From: Chloroflexota bacterium
Lineage (GTDB): Bacteria > Chloroflexota > Anaerolineae > Anaerolineales > UBA11579
Direction of reading: 5' to 3'
Assembly (NCBI GenBank): GCA_003486225.1
Contig: DNGN01000309.1
Coordinates: 2,691-8,489 of the forward strand
DNA: 5,799 nucleotides
The position numbers were made by a program, and so were the translations under genes. The notes beneath the pieces are model-generated. The model was given only the letters and a program-made list of their open reading frames with translations, was not told the DNA's origin and made no database searches. Positions 1-5,799 of this stretch are shown in pieces (within the stretch, counting starts at the first letter, position 1; the number at the start of each line of letters is the position of its first letter).

Positions 1-54
1 TCAATCCAAGCTGATCTGCAATCTTTAAAAAACCGGTTTCGGATGGGCCATTCC
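1..54. other. Short tail downstream of the histidine kinase, no supported feature
   Basis: After the kinase TAG (57-55) the minus strand has 54 bases to the edge. One frame stays open and reads plausibly (ETGFLKIADQLGL), but no start codon with a Shine-Dalgarno is visible and the piece is too short to call. No terminator with a good stem and U-run is seen, so the operon may continue to the left. Confidence 0.3.
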
Positions 55-1455
55 CTACCCCTCAAAGTTTATCGGCAGCCAGACCTGAAATGTCGTGCGC
101 CCTGGTTCAGAATCCACTTTGATATCACCGCGGTGCTTTTGCACCACAATGTTATAGGAGATGTTCAGTCCCAATCCGGTACCTTTGCCAGGCCCTTTGG
201 TTGTAAAAAAGGCGTCAAAGATATTGGATCGAACTTCCTCAGGGATTCCTGGCCCATTGTCCTCGATCTCAACTACAATCCAATCGCTTTCTTGTCTTGT
301 CCTGATGAGGATCTGTGCTCCATCCTGCTCACTTAATGCATCAATAGCATTGTCAAGGATATTTGTCCAAACCTGATTCAGCTCGCTGCCATACCCCATG
401 ATTTCAGGAAGGTCAGAAGCATACTCTTTTTTCACATTTATATTGGTCTTTAGTTTACTGTGTAAGATAGTGAGCGTATCATCCAGCCCTTCACATACGT
501 CCACAGACTGAACAGGCGCTTGGTCAAGGTAGGCATAGGATTTTAACGATTTTACGATCCCGAATATTCGTCCAGAACCGAGGGCCAGTTCATTCAGCAA
601 ACTATAAACTGTAAAAGTAGCATCCAGCCATTCAATGATGCACATCAATCTCTCGTCAGCAAACTTGGCAGCAAGCGTTGCAAGTTCCTTTTCGCCAAAA
701 TTGAGGTTGACCAGATTAGGCGCGATCATCCATGAGTTTTCCACCTCATGATCTTCCAACCACTCCTCAATCTGGCTCTCCCGGTCACTCCGTGTCAACG
801 CATCCAATTCCAATGGCACAGATGCACTCTGATAAGCTTTCTCCGCCAACTGATTCAGTTCGGTCCATTGGTCTTCATCAAAGCCCAATCGGCAGATGTG
901 CACGTAAGCAGCATCGAGAGACCGGATGGCACCGACCAATTGTTCGGAACTTCTTTTGACTGCCGCTGCAGGATTATTCAATTCATGGGCGACGCCGGCA
1001 GTGAGGGTTCCCAACTGGGCCATTTTTTCACTCTGCCGTAAAGAAACCTGGTCCGATTTCAAACGATCCAGCATCGTCTGAAAGAGAGATTGCATCGCGG
1101 AGGGACTGGAATGCAGCAAACGATCGAAGTCAGCTTTACCTATCGCATAGAAAACTGTTGCTGCACGCGCCCGAACGGTCGCTGAACGCGGTGCCGACTG
1201 AAGCAATGCCATTTCACCGATCACCGAACCCGCCCCCCTCACGGCCAGCAATATCTCTCTCCCACTTGATTCCTTGAGGACCTCAACCTCGCCTTCTTTT
1301 ACAAAATAAGCCCGGTTAGCATGGTCGCCTTCATGGAAAAGAATTTCTCCCTTACCAATCGAAACAGTCTCCACCGACTCGGCAATGAAGTGAAGATCTT
1401 CGTGTGACATCCCTTGGAACAGGGAGATTTGGTTCAGAAAATCGTGCTCTCTCAT
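55..1455 (-). CDS. Soluble sensor histidine kinase with N-terminal cyclic-nucleotide-binding domain
   Basis: This is a 466-aa predicted cytosolic histidine kinase with no transmembrane segment or signal peptide. Residues about 10-130 form a CAP-type cNMP-binding domain. Its phosphate-binding cassette (G80-E81-M82-A83-L84 ... P89-R90-S91-A92-T93) keeps the Glu and Arg that contact cyclic nucleotide in CAP and PKA, so ligand binding is plausible. The H-box is VAHELNNP with phospho-acceptor H157. The C-terminal HATPase_c domain has an N-box (N365, N369), a G1 box EDNGPGIP (398-405), an F-box (FDAFFTTK, 413-420) and a G2 box GKGTGLGL (423-430). About 150 residues separate the H-box from a second helix-like stretch at 285-310, much more than in an ordinary HisKA hairpin. 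The ATG overlaps the TGA of the upstream receiver/flavoprotein gene by one base. No good Shine-Dalgarno is visible before it, so translational coupling is likely. Its probable partner is that receiver. The cNMP ligand and the phosphotransfer are inferred. Confidence 0.93.
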   Translation of the reverse strand: MREHDFLNQISLFQGMSHEDLHFIAESVETVSIGKGEILFHEGDHANRAYFVKEGEVEVLKESSGREILLAVRGAGSVIGEMALLQSAPRSATVRARAATVFYAIGKADFDRLLHSSPSAMQSLFQTMLDRLKSDQVSLRQSEKMAQLGTLTAGVAHELNNPAAAVKRSSEQLVGAIRSLDAAYVHICRLGFDEDQWTELNQLAEKAYQSASVPLELDALTRSDRESQIEEWLEDHEVENSWMIAPNLVNLNFGEKELATLAAKFADERLMCIIEWLDATFTVYSLLNELALGSGRIFGIVKSLKSYAYLDQAPVQSVDVCEGLDDTLTILHSKLKTNINVKKEYASDLPEIMGYGSELNQVWTNILDNAIDALSEQDGAQILIRTRQESDWIVVEIEDNGPGIPEEVRSNIFDAFFTTKGPGKGTGLGLNISYNIVVQKHRGDIKVDSEPGRTTFQVWLPINFEG

Positions 1456-3116
1456 CAGACCGTCTTCAGGTATTGGTGAACCTGGCTTACCGCAATAGCC
1501 CCATAACCCACTGCAGATGCCACTCGTCGGACAGCACCCTGCCGAACATCTCCGGCAGCAAAGATTCCCGGGACGTTGGTTTCCAGCAGGAATGGATTAC
1601 GTTTTAATTTCCAGGTTTTCATGATTTGTTCATTTTCCAAAATATCCGTGCCTGTTGGGATAAATCCGGTATGGTTACAGGCCACCACATCGGCAATCAT
1701 TTCTGTGTGAGGTACGGCACCAATAAAGATATACATCGCGGCTGCCGGAACGGTTGTGGTTTCGCCGCTCTCATTATTAAAATAGGTGATCTCTTCCAGC
1801 CGATCTTTCCCAAGTACTTCCGCAACTTCTGTATTGGTCAGCACCTCGATATTCTCCTGTGAGGCGATTTGATCGATCAGGTATTGTGACATGCTATTGG
1901 TCAAGGAACTGCCCCGCACCAGCATCGTCACCTTGCTGGAATACCGGGCAAAATACATCGCTCCTTGTCCGGCTGAATTTGCCCCACCGACCACAAATAC
2001 ATGTTTGTCCTTGTAATTTGCAGCCTCAGTCAATGCAGCACCATAGTAAATCCCAGCCCCGGTTAATCGTTTCATTCCGGGTACCTCTAGTTCTCGCAGC
2101 GTAACCCCGGTAGCAATCAATAACGCTTTGGTTGTAATTTCTTGCCCGCCTTTCAGGCACACGATCTTATACGGGTCGTCCAGCTTCACTTTTTCTACTT
2201 CCATGGCGGTCAGGATCTCGCAGCCCAAACGAACCGACTGATCGGTGGCCCGTTTGGCCAGGTCCGATCCACTGATCCCCTTGGGGAATCCCAGGTAATT
2301 TTCAATACGCGAGCTCGTACCCGCCTGGCCTCCGGTAGCCTCTTTTTCGATCAGCAGGGTTTTCAACCCCTCAGATGCCCCATACACCGCCGCACCCAAA
2401 CCCGCCGGACCACCGCCAATGATAATAAAATCATAAAATGGGGCAGAAGCCTCTGTATTTAACCCAACCTTTTTAGCCAACTGCTGAAAATCGGGATTCA
2501 TCATGACTTCCCCATCCGGGAAGAACACAATCGGCAGCTGCTTTGAATCCGACTGCACAGAATCAGCCATCAGCTGAGCCTCTGCATTTAATTCTACATC
2601 CAGCCATTGGTAAGGAATCCGGTTGCGGGACAAAAAGTCCTTAACATTATGACTGCTGGCGGACCACAAAGTGCCAACCACACGGATTCCTTCATATGGT
2701 GGAGAAAAACTTGCCAACCAATCAACCAGCAGATCGTCCAGCACGGGATACAATCTCTCTGCCGGAGGGTCCCATGGCTTGAGCAGGTAATAATCCAGTT
2801 CAATCGTATTGATGCTTGTGATGGCTGCTTCTGTATCCGCATAGGCTGTCAAAAGAACTTTTTTGGCATCCGGATAGAATTTGCGCGCTTCCGTCAGGAA
2901 ATCCGTCCCCTCCATCTGCGGCATGCGTTGATCAGCGATGAACAAAGCTACTGGATCGTTCCTTTTTTTCAATTCAAGGATTGTATCCAGGGCTTCACTG
3001 CCAGACCCAGCTTTTAGGATGCGGTATTCTTTCCCATACTGCAGCCTTAGGTCTCTCACAATTGAATTTAGGACTTGTGGTTCGTCATCCACAGATAATA
3101 TTACAGGCTTTGCCAC
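1455..3116 (-). CDS. Fused response regulator / glutaredoxin-like / thioredoxin-reductase-like FAD oxidoreductase lacking both CxxC motifs
   Basis: A 553-aa three-part protein. Residues 4-130 are a CheY-type receiver with acidic pair D10/D11, phospho-acceptor D62 (in ADQRMPQMEG), T90 and K113 (LKPW), all intact. Residues about 143-220 resemble a glutaredoxin fold (GTLW..., cis-Pro-like P195 in QLPIVFFPDG), but the usual WCPxC site is W-S-A-S-S, with S152 and S155 replacing both cysteines. Residues about 228-553 are a thioredoxin-reductase-like flavoprotein: FAD Rossmann motif GGGPAGL (234-240), NAD(P)H Rossmann motif GGANSAGQG (377-385) and the C-terminal FAD motif AAGDV (520-524). Where E. 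coli TrxR has CATC, this protein has Y358-G-A-A361. Only three cysteines exist (299, 320, 480), none paired as CxxC. The family is often labelled thioredoxin-disulfide reductase, but that chemistry is not supported here; an NAD(P)H-dependent flavin redox or sensing role is more plausible. The start is GTG, chosen from the AGGAGG eight bases upstream. It is first in an operon with the histidine kinase, which is probably its phosphodonor. Confidence 0.93.
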   Translation of the reverse strand: MAKPVILSVDDEPQVLNSIVRDLRLQYGKEYRILKAGSGSEALDTILELKKRNDPVALFIADQRMPQMEGTDFLTEARKFYPDAKKVLLTAYADTEAAITSINTIELDYYLLKPWDPPAERLYPVLDDLLVDWLASFSPPYEGIRVVGTLWSASSHNVKDFLSRNRIPYQWLDVELNAEAQLMADSVQSDSKQLPIVFFPDGEVMMNPDFQQLAKKVGLNTEASAPFYDFIIIGGGPAGLGAAVYGASEGLKTLLIEKEATGGQAGTSSRIENYLGFPKGISGSDLAKRATDQSVRLGCEILTAMEVEKVKLDDPYKIVCLKGGQEITTKALLIATGVTLRELEVPGMKRLTGAGIYYGAALTEAANYKDKHVFVVGGANSAGQGAMYFARYSSKVTMLVRGSSLTNSMSQYLIDQIASQENIEVLTNTEVAEVLGKDRLEEITYFNNESGETTTVPAAAMYIFIGAVPHTEMIADVVACNHTGFIPTGTDILENEQIMKTWKLKRNPFLLETNVPGIFAAGDVRQGAVRRVASAVGYGAIAVSQVHQYLKTV

Positions 3117-3124
3117 TTGCCATG

Positions 3125-3130
3125 CCTCCT
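3125..3130 (-). promoter_or_regulatory. Shine-Dalgarno AGGAGG that sets the GTG start of the receiver/flavoprotein fusion
   Basis: The minus strand reads AGGAGG, then eight bases, then GTG (3116-3114), which is ideal spacing. An ATG at 3123-3121 lies only one base after the AGGAGG and is out of frame; it would encode just 12 residues before TGA. The spacing therefore supports the GTG start, and the receiver motif VDDEP falls at the usual distance from it. Confidence 0.8.
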
Positions 3131-3290
3131 ATTTTGGGGTTTTACGAAATCTTCGAAAAATAACTTGCTGAATACCATACTAAATATTCAAAAATATCGC
3201 AGAGCTGGTTGTAAAGGATGGTTTATTATCTTGATAGGATAAAAAGTTGCTGGGTTATGTCAGCCAGTTTGGAATTTGAGATGCCTAAAA

Positions 3291-3299
3291 ATTATAGCA
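3291..3299 (-). promoter_or_regulatory. Extended -10 promoter (TGCTATAAT) for the two-component/flavoprotein operon
   Basis: On the minus strand 3299-3291 reads TGCTATAAT, an exact match to the extended -10 consensus TGnTATAAT of sigma-70-type promoters. The best -35 candidate is TTTACC at 3321-3316 (4 of 6 to TTGACA) with a 19-base spacer, which is long but tolerable with an extended -10. The predicted transcript would start near 3284 and carry a leader of about 168 nt before the GTG. The region is very AT-rich, so chance -10 matches are possible. Confidence 0.5.
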
Positions 3300-3472
3300 T
3301 AATATTTCTAATTTAGGTAAACATTATTATATATTTTGGGTAAAGCAAATCGCCTTATAGCGTATTTACCACAATTGATTGGCAGATAGAAAACCCACCA
3401 GCCCGGTTATACGATGCCATCTCATCTCCCAAAATCGATATCTGTTGAATGAGCATTTGAGATCTCATCACA

Positions 3473-4429
3473 TCAGGTACAACGCGGTAATACCTGGCCT
3501 GCTCTGTCTTTGCATTCCTCAATTTCTGACTGCTTGGTTTTAGATGGCATCAGTGCCCCAATGTAGATTCCTCCCAGGACAAGTACTGCACCAAAGAGAA
3601 AATTAATGGTGATTTCTTCTCCCGCCAGCGTCCCTGCGACTATTATCGTAACCAGAGGGATAATCACAAACCCATAGGACGTTCCGGATGCTGTCCATTT
3701 CCCCAAAACAGACATATACAGCAAGAATGCCACAATGGTTACAAAAACAACCAGGTAGACAAAAGCCAGAATTGTGTCCGTCTGCGTTGGAAAGGTCCAT
3801 TGCTCTCCCCGGACCAAAGAAGCCGTCCCCAAAATGATCGAACCAGTGGTCATCGCGATCGCATTCGTAACCACAGGCGGGTTAGGCGGGAATTTCTTGA
3901 TCACCACGCCCCCCTCAGCCATAAACACAGCCGCAACCAGGATCGCAATGATATGCGGGATTGAAATATCGCTGGACCTGGTTCCGCCAACTGTAACTAA
4001 AATCCCGGCAACCGCTAGTAGCCCACCCAGAATCCCACGCCAGGTAATGGATTCCAATCCTTGTAGTGCCGATAAGAATAAGGTCAGCAAGGGCACCAAA
4101 GCCATTAAGATCTGGTAAAGGCTGGCCGGGATAACCACCAAAGCCCACGCTGCTAATAAAAAAGCAAAACCCACCGTAAGCGCGCCAAAAACGATCGCGC
4201 CCAGCAAAGCCCTCCCTTTAGGCAAAGCAAGCTTTCGAACAGCCACCAGAATCCAGAAAACCAGCGCGCCGATTAAAAAACGCGCGGTGGCCGACCAGAA
4301 TGGTGCCAGCTCACCATAGGTGATGCGGATCGCAACAGAGGCACCGCCTGCCACCAAAATAAACAATAAAAATGAAACTAGAACATTGCGCTCTGGCAGC
4401 GCAGGTACGGCAGAGGTATGCATGGTCAT
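3473..4429 (-). CDS. EamA/DMT-superfamily permease (RhaT/YdcZ-like drug/metabolite transporter)
   Basis: A 318-aa integral membrane protein with ten hydrophobic helices and two tandem EamA-like halves (about residues 16-147 and 157-293), the standard DMT size and architecture. Approximate helices are 16-34, 44-64, 73-91, 95-118, 130-148, 157-175, 188-205, 218-241, 249-268 and 274-293. A family-typical GLLAVAGILV segment closes the first half, followed by a short polar linker. The last 25 or so residues are a charged cytosolic tail (SKTKQSEIEECKDRAG). These carriers export or import amino acids, nucleosides or other small metabolites; the sequence does not say which. ATG at 4429 is preferred over the ATG two codons later because AAAGGAG (4444-4438) ends eight bases before it. 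It is co-directional with the genes on both sides but separated by 173 and 356 bases, so it is probably its own transcription unit. Confidence 0.92.
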   Translation of the reverse strand: MTMHTSAVPALPERNVLVSFLLFILVAGGASVAIRITYGELAPFWSATARFLIGALVFWILVAVRKLALPKGRALLGAIVFGALTVGFAFLLAAWALVVIPASLYQILMALVPLLTLFLSALQGLESITWRGILGGLLAVAGILVTVGGTRSSDISIPHIIAILVAAVFMAEGGVVIKKFPPNPPVVTNAIAMTTGSIILGTASLVRGEQWTFPTQTDTILAFVYLVVFVTIVAFLLYMSVLGKWTASGTSYGFVIIPLVTIIVAGTLAGEEITINFLFGAVLVLGGIYIGALMPSKTKQSEIEECKDRAGQVLPRCT

Positions 4430-4437
4430 TCGTTCAA

Positions 4438-4444
4438 CTCCTTT
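4438..4444 (-). promoter_or_regulatory. Shine-Dalgarno AAAGGAG of the EamA permease
   Basis: The minus strand reads AAAGGAG followed by eight bases and ATG at 4429-4427. This decides between that ATG and a second in-frame ATG at 4423-4421, which would be 14 bases away. Confidence 0.75.
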
Positions 4445-4463
4445 TCTGATCCATAAATTGATA

Positions 4464-4474
4464 AGGTACTACCT
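4464..4474. promoter_or_regulatory. 11-bp palindrome AGGTACTACCT upstream of the permease
   Basis: This is a perfect dyad of five bases either side of one central base, 35 bases before the permease ATG and hence in or near its probable promoter/leader. It could be an operator half-site pair for a dimeric repressor. No consensus -10/-35 pair is convincing next to it; TTGAAA-17-TATGCC near 4557-4529 is the best and it is weak. Confidence 0.2.
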
Positions 4475-4554
4475 ACAAGCAACAAACCATCTTTATGATT
4501 TTCTCTAGACCTTCAGATTGTCGCCCATCAGGCATATTCGAGAGTTTTTCCATT

Positions 4555-4592
4555 TTCAATCTGATTGAATCCAATGCTTTTCAACACATTGG
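4555..4592 (-). repeat. Two tandem perfect inverted repeats just downstream of the TPR gene
   Basis: On the minus strand, about 10 bases after the TAA of the TPR frame, come CCAATG-(10 nt)-CATTGG (4592-4571), then one base later TTCAAT-(3 nt)-ATTGAA (4569-4555). Each arm is a perfect 6-bp match. Neither is followed by a U-run, so this is not a classical rho-independent terminator. They could be 3'-end stabilising hairpins, or a protein site upstream of the permease. Short AT-rich stems can arise by chance. Confidence 0.35.
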
Positions 4593-4602
4593 GAATTTGC
4601 CA

Positions 4603-5799
4603 TTATTCCAGGGCCCTGATTTCGGCCAATGCCGCAGCTGTCCTCTCCACATCTGGTGCGGCTTTCAGCTCTTCAAAATTTTCCAGCGCGCTTGCAAATC
4701 TTTCCTCTGAAAGTGAGTGTAAACCAGTTTGCATCGCCAACTCACCCAGCTCAAATAAGGTCCGACCTGCCTGCCATCTCATCCCCAGGGATTCGAAAAT
4801 TTCCAGGGCCTGATTTAGGCACAGTTCTGCCTGTTCAAACTCAAGACCAAGCCTATGCGCAGTTCCTTTACCTCGCTGCGAGATCGCCAGGTAAGGCTGG
4901 TGCTGGTCACGTTTCGCCAGCTCTTCTAATAATGGTGCATATTTTCGGATCGTCTCGGCATCTCGGGCTTTAGCCGCAGTATCAACCAGCATCATATACA
5001 CGATATGCATATGCGCCATGGTTCCACGTTTTACTGGTTGACCAGAGAGCACCAAAGACCCTTCCAGTTTTTCTTTCACTCGGGCGAACTCGCCCTCTGC
5101 CTGTAGCGGCAAAGAGTCTCAATAGAATTGGTTTCGCTGCCAATATTCCGGCTGCCCGGACATCGAGAGCATGTAGTCATACGACTCGCTCTTATACGCT
5201 TTGGCCTTCGTCTGATTGCCACGCAACGCGTGGACACTCGCACTCAGTGCGACGAAGTATCAGGTCTCCCCCACGCGCTCGCGTGTATACCGCATATCAA
5301 GGTCTCGCCACCGCCCCTCCACCTCGATCACCTCATCCCAGCGGTCCATCCGGAAATAACACTGCGCCATGAGCCCCACCGCGTTCGCGATCTGGTCTGG
5401 CGCTTTTACCTCAACCGCTAGCGATTCAGCAGATTCCAGGTACGGCAAGGCATTTTCATACTCACCAACGTATAGGAATGCAGCGCCCATTCCCCGAAGG
5501 GCATCAATTCTTTCGCGGCTTGAAATTTCCTGGTTCTGCTCGCTGATTCCCACCCTGCGCTGCGCGACCTGCAAATGTTCTCTGAGCAAGCTCTGACCAT
5601 CCAATGCAGTCGCCAATGCTCCCAGGGCCAATGAGAGCAGTTCCTGACTTTCTAATTCATCAGCTATTTTAACCGCCTCATCCGCATAACGTTGCGCCTT
5701 TTTCCAATCCACCGGGGTCTGAACCCTCCAGGCATCCGTAGACAATGCTACGAGCATCTTGACCGTTTCAGGATGAGGTTTATTGTCCCGGATCATCCT
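4603..5799 (-). pseudogene. C-terminal part of a TPR-repeat protein (MalT/cyclase-associated type), interrupted by two in-frame TGA codons; 5' end outside the window
   Basis: One continuous minus-strand frame runs from the right edge to TAA at 4605-4603 and is broken only by TGA at 5262-5260 and TGA at 5121-5119. The 46 codons between them read like the same protein (YFVALSASVHALRG, QPEYWQRNQFY), and TPR sequence continues on both sides, so no frameshift is needed. TPR-like helical pairs are visible: VDWKKAQRYADEAVKIADEL, MGAAFLYVGEYENALPYLES and LMAQCYFRMDRWDEVIEV before the first stop; FEQAELCLNQALEIFESLGM and RTLFELGELAMQTG after the second. The ending FESLGMRWQAGRTLFELGEL is characteristic of TPR tails in large LuxR/MalT-type ATPases and adenylate-cyclase-linked proteins, so the missing N-terminus may carry such a domain (inference). 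No upstream stop or confident start is in view; the ATG at 5796 is preceded by an open codon, so it need not be the start. Single substitutions from TGG, TGC or CGA would explain both stops. Confidence 0.75.

Larger units (their letters stand above)
3117..3472. other. AT-rich 356-bp intergenic region between the EamA permease and the signalling operon
   Basis: No open reading frame here looks like a protein on either strand. It contains the extended -10 promoter (3299-3291) and the AGGAGG (3130-3125) for the downstream operon. It also has three copies of a GGTAAA element: plus strand at 3316-3321 and 3339-3344, and inverted at 3365-3370. Short weak inverted repeats in the leader include GAATA/TATTC around 3161-3180 and CTGG/CCAG around 3248-3267. 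I recognise no riboswitch, tRNA or small RNA, and no convincing rho-independent terminator for the permease gene. Confidence 0.6.

Noticed and set aside
20..45. Palindromic AAACCGGTTT followed by T's downstream of the kinase as a terminator
   Set aside because: The dyad has no loop, so it cannot form a usable hairpin in one RNA; only a short T-run follows.
2607..3017. 136-codon plus-strand open frame opposite the receiver domain
   Set aside because: It is a shadow of the well-supported minus-strand fusion gene. It has no Shine-Dalgarno or recognisable domain and a Cys/Arg/Gln-rich shadow composition.
3390..3408. Possible intrinsic terminator for the permease (AACC/GGTT stem followed by TTTTC on the minus strand)
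   Set aside because: The stem is only 4 bp with a 9-base loop and the U-run is broken, so it would not be stable enough to call.
3774..4118. 114-codon plus-strand open frame opposite the EamA permease
   Set aside because: It is the antisense of a strongly hydrophobic gene, which commonly leaves long open antisense frames; no domain or start signal.
4629..4973. 114-codon plus-strand open frame opposite the TPR region
   Set aside because: The minus strand clearly encodes TPR-like helices here; the plus frame has no family resemblance.
5238..5252. 6-bp perfect stem with a 3-base loop (TCGCAC-TCA-GTGCGA) starting 7 bases downstream of the first in-frame TGA, resembling a bacterial SECIS position
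   Set aside because: The loop is too small and lacks the features of known bacterial SECIS loops. A selenocysteine in a TPR helix makes little sense, and a second TGA downstream has no such hairpin. Nonsense mutation is simpler.
1..5799. CRISPR array, tRNA/rRNA gene, insertion sequence or defence system
   Set aside because: No spaced direct repeats, tRNA-like cloverleaf, transposase motif, terminal inverted repeats or defence-type domain seen on either strand.

Overview
The window suggests a chromosomal segment of a free-living bacterium. My best guess is a Chloroflexota/Anaerolineae-like or similar environmental lineage. The guess rests on mid-range GC, the soluble cyclic-nucleotide-binding histidine kinase paired with a response-regulator/flavoprotein fusion, and a neighbouring long MalT/cyclase-type TPR protein. 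It is an inference from gene style, not a database match. Every gene I can support lies on the minus strand, so the transcriptional order is from high to low coordinates.

Layout, in transcription order: (1) 5799-4603, the C-terminal part of a tetratricopeptide-repeat protein. It enters from beyond the right edge and is interrupted by two in-frame TGA codons with no frameshift, so it is probably a young pseudogene. (2) 4602-4430, a short spacer with two tandem perfect inverted repeats and an 11-bp palindrome, ending in a clear Shine-Dalgarno. (3) 4429-3473, a ten-helix EamA/DMT-family permease. (4) 3472-3117, an AT-rich 356-bp intergenic region holding a near-perfect extended -10 promoter, three GGTAAA-type repeats, a leader of about 168 nt and a strong AGGAGG Shine-Dalgarno. 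(5) 3116-1455, a fusion of a CheY-like receiver, a glutaredoxin-like domain and a thioredoxin-reductase-like flavoprotein. (6) 1455-55, a soluble histidine kinase with an N-terminal cyclic-nucleotide-binding domain, overlapping gene 5 by one base (TGATG). (7) 54-1, a short unexplained tail.

The centre of interest is the two-gene operon 3116-55. It looks like a self-contained signalling unit. A cNMP-gated kinase would phosphorylate a receiver whose output is an NAD(P)H/FAD enzyme module rather than a DNA-binding domain. In that enzyme the active-site cysteines are missing from both expected redox centres: the glutaredoxin-like site reads SASS, and the thioredoxin-reductase CxxC position reads YGAA. 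The protein keeps the fold and the cofactor motifs but cannot do classical dithiol chemistry, so a name such as 'thioredoxin-disulfide reductase' would be misleading. The architecture is of a kind I recognise from existing annotations ('fused response regulator/thioredoxin-disulfide reductase'), so the operon type itself is probably not new. Its biochemical output appears unsettled as far as I know.
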